Under the pieces are notes generated by a model that did not search any database, was not told the origin of the DNA, and saw nothing but the letters and a program-made list of their open reading frames with translations. 64,000 nucleotides of DNA, from NCBI RefSeq assembly GCF_030272615.1, contig NC_081415.1, forward strand, positions 107,241,254 to 107,305,253, read 5' to 3'. Shown piece by piece: positions 55,323-64,000 of the stretch (positions are counted from its first letter, which is position 1; every line of letters starts with the position of its first letter). The position numbers and the translations under genes were made by a program. This DNA is from Cryptomeria japonica (Eukaryota > Streptophyta > Pinopsida > Cupressales > Cupressaceae).

Positions 55323-56894
55323 ACAGTGTAACTGGCCGAAAGGACAAATGGGCCCCACCACCAGTTACAAGGCTCTTAAGTGAGTCACTGCAGAATGAAC
55401 TTATGTCCAAAGCCATCGAACATGACTAAACACCTTTAAGTAGTAGCCCACCTGTTCTATTGATTGAGGATATTTGAGATATAATTTAGTGCAAGAGCAT
55501 AGAAGGTTTTGCTCCCAAGATACTCACCATACATATTTCCTTGAGTAGAAACATAGCTTTTTGAAAAGTCACTTGTGGCTTGATAAAAGTGGTGAATCCC
55601 TCATCATAGGGATCATCTATTTGTTATGCTCGTGCAAGACTTAGTATATCACATCCTTACCTGCCACAGCGGGATTCATAAGGTATGTAGTACCAAAGTC
55701 GAAGAAATATCAAGATGTGGGCTAAATTTATCACAATTGGCCATTTGACCATAGGGATAAAAAGTGTTTGAAGTGTGTTCGTTTTACAGACCTAGTGCAA
55801 ATTGAGCCGACTTCAAGCTTTGGAACTACACCTTAAAATAAATCTAAAGGAAGGGTCAAAAAGAAGTCCAAGAATTGGGTTGATCTAGACCCATACTCAT
55901 TTGTGCCTTTGAGGCAACATTCTTGTGTTTGTGTGCTTGCTTTGTTTTCTTGTCAAAGAAAAGTCAGAAAATCAAATCCCAAAAATAAAGTATTCATCCA
56001 ACATTTCTCAAAAACAAACAAAAATACCAAAAACAAAGTGCAAACAACAAAGAGACAAATTTTATGACCATTCTTCACATCTTGCGAAAGAAGAAGCGTC
56101 ATCAGAATATCACCTTGAAAAGGAGACCACTAAGCTCAAAGGCTTTGGTCAAAAGGAGGAAATTCTTCTATATCAATCGAGAAATCTTTGTCTCCCATAG
56201 AGTCTTTCTACATCGCATGCGTCTCTACCTTCAAGGCAAAACAAACGAATTTGATTCAGAATCATTGAACCGCAGAGCTTTTATGCAATATAGAGCTCTG
56301 AGTTATCACAAAAATCAAGGAGGAAAGATTAATCCCAACTTCTTCCCAAACATCTGTATCACCTACAACACAGCTCGAGAAGTGCCACCAACGCCTGAAA
56401 GGGAAGAGGTAGAGTTTGTTCCATTTGTAACACAAAGTTTTTATTGAAGTTGAAAAGAAAACATCCATCATCTCATTCATACATCATTATTCCATCATCA
56501 ATCTGTCCCAACTCTCAAAACATTCAGAGGTTCTTGTCCCAAGATCCCTTTTTAGATATTGCTTGAAATCAAAACACATCACATCACTTTTTAGATTGTT
56601 TCTACATCTAGGATAAGCTCATCCTAAGAGACACATCTATGCAGGTTAAAACTAGTTCATGAGTGAATCCTCTCATTGCTAGGTAGTCAAAATCTGTAAC
56701 ACATCTCAGATTTCTCTACACCTTATCACATCCAAACTTATCAAAACAAAACAAGCAATTCAAAGAAGGAATCCTAGTTACATCTACCTTTAGAATGCTA
56801 GAGATCTACATACCATACAATCCACTAATCATCAATCTTGCATCAAACAACTCATCATCATCTTCAACCAACTTCAAACAAACTTGCAAACAAA
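55323..56894 (+). other. Remaining Gypsy leader
   Basis: About 1.6 kb before gag. Two overlapping frames at 55,925-56,200 and 56,064-56,447 (91 and 127 codons) are basic and motif-free. Some Tat elements have an extra ORF before gag, so the longer one is a weak candidate. The last 400 bp are A/C-rich with many ATC repeats. Confidence 0.35.
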
Positions 56895-58325
56895 ATGGTT
56901 CAAACCCGATCGCGATCAAGGCAACGAGAAATAGAAATTGAGGAAGAAGAGGACAACCTCAATGAATTTCAAGAGGCACTTGGAGGAAATGTAAATGACG
57001 AAAACCCAAGTACTCCCACTCCTTCAACAATCGAAAGGGTTCAGCATAACCCTCATTTTAACAGATTGTTTGATGAAATACTCAGGAGCAATGCGGATGC
57101 TCACTTCTTAAAACTCGCTCAAGAAGGACCCAAACTCCCCTCTGACTTTGGTCTTGCCCAATTAAGACAAGCATCAGAAAGACAAAGTCGCCATGAGGAG
57201 GAAAGGGGTAGAAATCAAAACAGATATAATATTCCTCGAGGTAACCCACCACCTCCTCCTCCAAATGAAATGGAGATGTTGCAGCAACAAGTCGAGAATC
57301 TCGCCCAACAACTTCATAGTGGTGTTAAGACCAATCAATTTTCACTTAACGACATCTGTCCCTATCCTTTTGATAGGAATCTTTATATGCCACCCTTTCC
57401 ACGCTGGTTTGAAACACCAAAATTTGAAAAATATAGAGGAAAGGGGGATCCCCGTGATCATGTCAAAGAATTTCATTCCGCTTGTCTTGAAGTGGCATAT
57501 GAAGACACATACCTAATGTGCCTCTTTCCCCAAAGCTTGGGAGGAACAACCACATCATGGTTTTCCCGACTTCCAGGTGGCATTAGAACATTTGAGGAAC
57601 TCATCCAGAAGTTCCTATCTCATTACTCTTATAACATTGAACGCGACATCACCATGGCTGATCTATGCAACACCAAACAAAAACCAGGTGAATTATTCTT
57701 AGTATTCCTGCAAAGATGGTGCCAAATGTCTAGCAGACGTTCTCTTCAGTTACCTAAATGAGAACTAGTGGAAATTTTCATTTCCAACTTAAACGAAGAA
57801 ATGGAATTTCACCTAGATGTCAAAGACACAGACTCCTTTAACGATATGATCGCCAAAGGTATAACATGTGAAAGGGCACTCATCAAGAAAGGACTCATCA
57901 AAATCTTTAATGAACCCAAAGATGGTCCTCGCCCGCGCTTCAATAGTGATAAACCAAACTTCTGGAACAAGAATAAGAATATCGTCAACGATGGGGTTGT
58001 GGATGCTCGAACTATCCAAAATGCACAACCTGTGGTTCGATTTGCAAGACAAAATCCTCCACCTCAAAATAACAAAAATGTTCCTCCTAATCAAGGTCAC
58101 ATCACATCTCATGATGAACCAAGACCTCGTCCACAAAAACAAAAACGCACATATACTCCCTTAGGGGAACCCATTGAAACAGTGATGCGACAACTCATTT
58201 CTCAGAATTTGATCACTCTACCTAAGTTATCGAATTATGAACCTCAAGTCAAACTAGCATGGTGGAGAGATACTAAACACTGTGAGTTCCATCAAGGAAG
58301 AGGACACAAGACAAGTAATTGTCAC
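56895..58325 (+). pseudogene. Gypsy gag (capsid and nucleocapsid), one internal stop
   Basis: Starts M-V-Q-T-R-S-R-S-R-Q, the usual plant Gypsy gag opening. An in-frame ATG at 56,838 would add 19 residues. After an acidic N-terminus comes the retrotransposon gag fold at about 57,380-57,900: K-F-E-K-Y-R-G-K-G-D-P, then A-Y-E-D-T-Y-L, then T-T-S-W-F-S-R-L. A TGA at 57,759 interrupts it. The zinc knuckle near 58,275 is the variant C-E-F-H-Q-G-R-G-H-K-T-S-N-C (C-x2-H-x4-H-x4-C). Gag forms the particle and binds the RNA. A second TGA at 58,326 separates gag from the following frame, but there is no frame change. It was probably CGA originally, since the next residues continue the same domain. Confidence 0.85.
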
Positions 58326-58328
58326 TGA

Positions 58329-60575
58329 TTGAAAGATCTCATTCAAGATCTTATTGATCGAGGAGAAATTGAGATTGAAGGACATGATCCAAAAACGACA
58401 AATAATGATCATCTGATGTTCAAGAATCCACTTCCATCACAAGATCAAAGGGGTCCTTCCACTTCCCGGCGAGGCACTGATACCACTGACTATACACAGG
58501 CTGCGTATAACTATACTGTAAATCACCTGTATGATGCCAGTGAACAAATTGTAACTATAACATTCAAAAATCCCACCTCAAATTGCAATGTTGTTACACG
58601 TCGTGGCAAGGTCACCATCAAGGCAGCTCCACAGGGCACCACCTCCATCCCAAAGCAATACAATCTTGTGGAACAATTATACAAAACCCCTGCACATATA
58701 TCCATTTTAGAACTATTGCGCTTATCGCCATCTCATAAAACAATCTTGGATCAAACACTCCAAGAGGCGTCAGTCCCTGCAAACCTGAATACGGACCAGT
58801 TTCAAGCCATGGTTGGAAATCTAAAGTCATCACCTTGTCTCACTTTTTCCGAAAGTGACAACTCTTCTTTCCAACAACCTCATAATGCTTCCCTACACAT
58901 TGAAGGCTTTATCAACCAACACAGGATCAAGCGAGTCTTGATAGATAATGGAGTGGGCCTAAACATTTGTACACTGCAATTGGTCACAGCATTGGGATAT
59001 GCAATAGAATCAATGGATCCTCGCAAGAAGATCACCATCAAGGCCTATGATGATGCAGAACGTTCATCCAAAGGAGCTGTGGTATTACCAATCCGAGTGG
59101 GCCCTATGGTAAAACACATAATTTGTCAGGTTCTAGACCTTCCTCTGCCATATAATCTATTATTAGGGAGACCTTGGATACATGCCATGCAAGCCGTTCC
59201 ATCTACCTATCAGCAATGTATCAAGTTCCCACATAATGGTACAGAGATCACAATCTTGGGCGATGCAAATCCCTTTTCTTTTTGCCATAATATCAGCCAT
59301 CAACTAGAGATTACTATTCCTAATAATAGGGAAGCCATTTCCTCCACATCATATGTAAATCCCACCTCTCTTGCCAGTTCAAACATCCCTATACCCAAGC
59401 AAGAAAAACTTAAGATGAAAGTCGCAGAGGAAGGTCCCGGAGAATATAACTTGAGTCAACTCTTTTGTGTGGGACAAATGCCCACTTCTCCTAGAATGCA
59501 TGGTAAACCACAGCAGTTACTCCAAAAACCCATAGTCACACCTACATGTGCTTTGACGCCTTTCGTCCTTGGAAAAAGTCAAGAGGAAGAAACACAAGAT
59601 GAGGACCTAGCAGACTGGATCTATAAGGATCCCATCAACACTGATAAACCGCAAGTTACACTTCCTACGGAACAGTATGGTAAAGGCCTCCTCATTATGC
59701 AAATAATGGGGTATGATGGTCAGAGTGCTTTGGGATCCTGCAAACAAGGACGACATGAACCGCTACTGCCAGAGTTCAAACCCAAAGGTAATATAGGCCT
59801 AGGCTTTGAAAAAGAGATCCTTCCTAAACTCAGATTCAAAGGTAAACCCAACAAACCATTTTGCCCACCTACTACAAAGAGGACACCTTTTATAATCAAA
59901 GCACCATCAAGCATTATCCCCACTGCCCCATCGAGGCTCACAACTCCACCGCAACAATCACCAATGCCAAACATCCCACCGATCGAACCAGTAATCCCAT
60001 CCACAGCAGTCCTGACATCAATAAAACCATTCATAGCAGCAACTATATTGGAACCCACAGCAGCATCTATGACACCAGCCATTCCACCAGAAGCCACTAA
60101 ATCAACACTGTCAATACTTCCAGTGACAAAACCTTTAAACCCCATCACAGTTCCTGCAGCACCAATCACCTCAAAGGTACATAAACCAATCACACCTGCA
60201 GTATTCAACCCCAACGACATCCCAGTATGGTATAGCAATTGGATGCTGGAGAGTGATTCAGAGACCGACTCACATGAGTGGGAATTTGATTCTGTACAGT
60301 TTAACACTTCAGATGAGGAAGACACATCACCACCTCCACCACGCAAAGACATCCCTGTTTATGGAGAAGCACAGATAAAGACCACTTGGGTACCTGAGTT
60401 GGAAACATCTTCCACAGACCCTACGTCTCATCCTACGCCGGATTCTGATAGGGAGAGTACCATCAACGACCTTCACCACACTGTCTTAACCCTCACTGAT
60501 ACATCTCCCGCACTTAACTTAATCGATGAAGTAATGCCCATTATCCACCCTGAACTTATCGAATGGAACCAATGA
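58329..60575 (+). pseudogene. Gypsy protease, G-patch domain and proline-rich linker
   Basis: A 748-codon open segment, same frame as gag. The aspartic protease is near 58,880-59,200. The active site reads R-V-L-I-D-N-G-V-G-L-N (58,944-58,952 code D-N-G), and L-L-L-G-R-P-W-I follows as the flap-distal motif. D-N-G in place of D-S/T-G is frequent in Tat-type proteases. A G-patch-like domain at about 59,676-59,815 has Y-G-K-G-L-L-I-M-Q-I-M-G-Y, then L-G, then G-L-G-F-E. G-patches bind nucleic acids or stimulate helicases and are reported in some retroviral and plant Gypsy polyproteins. It is followed by about 140 residues of Pro/Thr/Ile-rich linker. A TGA at 60,573 ends the segment. Confidence 0.82.
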
Positions 60576-62024
60576 AATCCCCCATGTCTTGACCTCTTCC
60601 AAAATGATGAGGCTATCATTGACTTTTTGGAATTAAGGGATAATCTACCAAGTGGGGATCACAAAGCTGGATTCGCCATTGAACTTAATAGCGCAGCATA
60701 CTTCAGGGCGGATGCCAAACCCTTCAGCTGCAAAAATATAACATTAAAACATGGATCTTCCAGTGAAAACCACACTGTGGCACTGTTTGATCCGACAAAA
60801 GTAAAAAGAAAGAGCGTATCCAACGGTGAAAACCTCTCTGAGGCGCCTGAGGATGAAGGGTTTGACATTCTCCCTGCCAGTACGCAATAGGAACGATTAA
60901 CGATTCTTATCGAGGAGACTAAAGAATACAATGTGGGGACTCCTGAAAACCCTCATATCATACATCTGGCATCTCTTCTCACTCCAGAGGAATAGCCTCA
61001 ATTCATAGAGTTCTTCCAGCAGCGTCAGATCAACTTTGCATGGTCATATGCAGACATGCCTGGGCTTGATCCTGATTTAGTTATGCATCATCTCACAGTA
61101 GCAAAAGGAGCCAAACCTGTCAAACAGAAGCTTCGTAAGATGCATCCTCAGATTGCCATGCTAGTCAAAACAGAACTCAAGAAACTCCTAGATGTTGGTT
61201 TCATCAGACCCATTGATTATGCAGAATGGATCTCCAACATTGTGCCAGTCAGCAAACCAAAAGGGGGCATCCGCATTTGTACAAACTTCAGAGATTTGAA
61301 TAAGGCATGTCCTAAAGATGACTTCCCTCTACCAAATATTGACATCATAGTAGATTTGACAGCAGGACATGCCATGCTTTCACTCATGGATGGCTTTTCA
61401 GGATACAATCAAATAAAGATCGCACCGGAGGACCAACATAAGACAGCCTTCACATGTCCATGGGGCACATACTGCTGGAATGTAATGCCTTTTGGTCTAA
61501 AGAATGCAGGAGCAACCTATCAACGAGCAATGACCACCATCTTCCATGACATGATGCATACTATGATGGAAGATTATGTGGATGATTTACTAGCAAAATC
61601 ACTCACTAGAGAAGGACATCTCCACATCTTAGATAAAATCTTTGATAGACTGGAACAATACCATGTTCGACTCAACCCAAAGAAATGTGTCTTTGGAGTG
61701 ACCTCCGGGAAGCTTCTAGGATACATTATCTCAAGCAAAGGCATTGAGGTCGATCCAGCAAAGGTTAAGGCAATCATGGATATGCCACCTCCAAAGAATA
61801 TCAGTCAGCTAAGGACACTACAAGGACGGCTTCAATCCATCCGCAGATTCATTGCACAATTGGCTGATAAGTGTCACCCATTCACACACCTGCTACACAA
61901 GAACATCCGCTTTCAGTGGGATGACAGATGCCAGCAAGCATTTCAGGCACTTAAAGACTATCTCATGAATCCACCATTGTTGATGCCACCAGATCCAAGT
62001 AGACCGTTGTTACTTTATATCTGA
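60576..62024 (+). pseudogene. Gypsy reverse transcriptase
   Basis: Same frame. Stops at 60,888 (TAG) and 60,993 (TAG) interrupt the spacer before the polymerase; the polymerase itself is open from 61,056. Motifs in order: K-Q-K-L-R-K-M-H-P, then F-I-R-P, then N-I-V-P-V-S-K-P-K-G, then R-I-C-T-N-F-R-D-L-N-K-A, then M-D-G-F-S-G-Y-N-Q-I, then W-N-V-M-P-F-G-L-K-N-A, and the catalytic Y-V-D-D at 61,575-61,586. Thumb motifs K-C-V-F-G-V and L-L-G-Y-I-I follow. All catalytic aspartates are intact. It copies RNA into DNA from the tRNA-Trp primer. A TGA at 62,022 separates it from RNase H. Confidence 0.92.
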
Positions 62025-64000
62025 GCAACAAGTACAGCACTGGGTGTACTACTGGCACAACATAATGCAGAAGGTAAAGAGTGTGCTGTATACTACATCT
62101 CTCGCACACTGGTTGGCTATGAACTCAATTACACACCTATTGAGCGAGCTTGCCTAGCAGTAATCCTGGCAGCCACTAAATTGTGGCACTATCTATTGAC
62201 ACACAAGGTACAACTCATCGCAAAGATTGATCCACTCAAGTATTTTCTCAGCAAAGCAGCATTGACAGGTCGCTTGGCCAAATGGGTAATGATTCTAAGT
62301 GAATTTGACATTGAGTATGTGGACCGTAAGGCTATCAAAGGTCAGGTTATTGCAGATCAGTTGGCCAATGCACCACTCACAGGCGATCATCCTCTCATTT
62401 CCAATTTTCCAGATGAAGAGATATTCATGATCATAGAAGCACAGCCATGGAAACTATATTTTGATGGTTCATACACTAGGCATGGCTCGGGGGCAGGCAT
62501 TCTGTTTATCACACCTCAAGGTGATAGCATCCCGAAGTCCTACAGGCTCACATTTCCATGTACAAACAACATAGCAGAGTATGAGGCTTTAATCACAGGA
62601 CTCGGGCTCGCCATACAATGGAAATTAAAAGAACTACAAGTATATGGCGATTCCCAACTAGTCATTCGACAAGCAACAGATGAATATCAGACCAAAGATG
62701 ATAAGCTCATGCCATATAAGCAAATGGTGGACACTCTAAAGACATCATTTACTACTATCAATTTTGAGCAGATATCAAGAGATCAGAATCGAGCTGCTGA
62801 CACCATGGCTACCATCGCATCTCTACTAGATCTTCCACAGAATTCAACACGCTACGAGTTCTTGGTAGAACAGCTTTGGATTCCCGCTTATGATATCCCT
62901 AAATCCGAAATGATATGTCACCTTGTCAGTTCTGAATCCCCATGGTACGGTGAGTTCTACACCTATCTCCGTGATCACACCCTTCCTCCCAACCAATCAA
63001 ATAACCAACGAAAAACCTTCATTCGCCAAACTGCTCGATATACCATTATTGCCGAAACCCTATACCGACATAGTCTTGATGGTACTCTCCTTCGATGTCT
63101 GGAACAAGATGAGATAACAAAGGCTTTGGAAGCGGTACATGAAGGAATTTGTGGGACTCACTCAAGTGGTCCATCACTAGCCAAGAAACTCATGCGAGCT
63201 AGATACTATTGGCCATCTATGGAAAAGGATTCCTACTACTTTGTCAGAAAATGCAAGAAATGTCAAGTTCATGGCGACCTGATACATGCACCCGCACAGG
63301 AACTGCAACTAATCACAACGCCATGGCCTTTTTGTCAATGGGGCCTTGACCTTGTGGGTAAGATTCATCCATCTTCATCCAACGGCCATAAATTTATCAT
63401 TACCGCTACTGAATACTTCACCAAGTGGATCGAAGCTGTTCCACTTACCCAAGTCACCGGCAAGCAGATCGCCTCATTTATCCTCAATTACATCATCTGC
63501 CAGTATGGTGTGCCCATGTCCATTGTCACAGATAACGGTCTTCCTTTCAAAAATCAGGATGTCCGTGAGCTTTGTGAGAAATTTCATATCCAACACCGCT
63601 TTTCCACTCCCTATTACCCATAAGGCAATGGTCACGCCGAAGCATCCAATAAAAACATACTGAGGATCCTAAAGAAGACAGTCAATGATGCCGGCCGTGA
63701 TTGGCATGTTCAATTGAATCTAGCGTTATGGGCATATCGAACTAGCATTCGAACCCCTACAGGTGCAACTCCTTATTCATTGGTCTATGGTGCAGAAGCT
63801 ATCTTACCTATTGAGGTCGAGATACCATCACTACGGGTTTCATTGCACAATCTCATCGATGATGAAGCATACAGAGTATCCCGTCTGCAGGACATGGAGT
63901 TACTTGATGAGAAGCAACAAGCTGCATATAATCACCTCAAAGCCTATCAGCAGCGCATGAGCAGAAGCTACAATCACCGAGTTAGATCTCGTACATTTGA
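62025..64000 (+). pseudogene. Gypsy RNase H, second RNase H-like domain and integrase (partial)
   Basis: Same frame. RNase H at 62,025-62,390: A-T-S-T-A-L-G-V-L-L-A-Q, then Y-T-P-I-E-R-A-C-L, then W-H-Y-L-L. A second RNase H-like domain is at 62,450-62,840: L-Y-F-D-G-S-Y-T, then A-E-Y-E-A-L, then Y-G-D-S-Q-L, then A-A-D-T-M-A, with the D-E-D residues in place. Two RNase H domains mark the Tat group; the second is thought to be of archaeal type. Integrase runs from about 63,100: an H-x-G-I-C-G-T-H zinc region and C-K-K-C, then core residues in L-D-L-V-G, T-D-N-G and G-N-G-H-A-E-A. A TAA at 63,621 sits three codons before G-H-A-E. The frame is open from there to the window edge, so the C-terminus, polypurine tract and 3' LTR are outside. 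Confidence 0.9.

Larger units (their letters stand above)
51880..64000 (+). mobile_element. Ty3/Gypsy retrotransposon of Tat type, 3' end beyond the window
   Basis: 5' LTR 51880-53316, primer site 53319, leader to 56,894, then one gag-pol frame to the window edge. Assignment to the Tat group rests on three points: a protease with D-N-G, an RNase H followed by a second RNase H-like domain before integrase, and integrase last. The insertion point is proven by copy 1, where TTTGTATA continues as TATTTTATAG without an LTR. The 5-bp target is probably GTATA (51,875-51,879), unverifiable without the right end. Seven stop codons make it inactive. Confidence 0.9.

Noticed and set aside
59720-60352. 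210-codon antisense frame rich in Gly/Val
   Set aside because: It is the reverse complement of the Pro/Thr-rich linker of the Gypsy polyprotein, which naturally lacks antisense stops.

Overview
The window looks like nuclear DNA of a seed plant, most likely a large repeat-rich gymnosperm-type genome (inference). It is AT-rich and almost gene-free. It is filled with LTR retrotransposons primed by initiator tRNA-Met or tRNA-Trp, plant LINE fragments and a tRNA-derived SINE. The only candidate host gene is a small spliced gene at the left edge. No rRNA gene, intact tRNA gene or CRISPR array was seen.

Layout. 0.2-0.8 kb: a three-exon gene for an 88-residue secreted, cysteine-rich peptide. 1.06-1.37 kb: two tandem exon-like copies that may derive from its last exon. 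1.5-6.7 kb: flanking DNA with short tandem duplications, a SINE and a LINE insertion with target-site duplication. 7.2-14.7 kb: a small LTR element carrying an antisense Copia gag-protease fragment, itself split by a complete gag-protease-only Copia element (TSD GATTT). 15.3-17.3 kb: a 2.0-kb element with LTRs of about 143 bp (TSD AGATT), carrying a fragment of a vacuolar iron transporter (VIT/CCC1) gene. 17.7-24.6 kb: a complete 6.9-kb LTR element on the minus strand (TSD GTATT). It has no protease, reverse transcriptase or integrase. It encodes a coiled-coil, five-zinc-knuckle protein and a long protein I do not recognise. 24.8-34.3 kb: LINE relics and two further decayed long ORFs. 36.5-43.2 kb: a decayed autonomous Copia element on the minus strand.

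43.6-51.9 kb is a second, collinear copy of the 0.2-6.7 kb locus. It includes a broken paralogue of the peptide gene, the SINE head and the flanking repeats. The duplicated locus therefore brackets about 37 kb of mostly transposon sequence. The two copies have since diverged: a minisatellite expanded only in copy 2, a LINE inserted only in copy 1, and a Gypsy element inserted at the right end of copy 2.

51.9-64 kb: a Ty3/Gypsy element of Tat type running off the right edge. It has a 1.44-kb LTR, a 40-nt match to tRNA-Trp at the primer site, a leader with a 20-bp-periodic motif and a near-perfect 735-bp tandem duplication. One gag-pol frame follows, broken only by seven stop codons: gag, protease, G-patch, reverse transcriptase, RNase H, a second RNase H and integrase.

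All family assignments rest on reading motifs by eye; no search was run.
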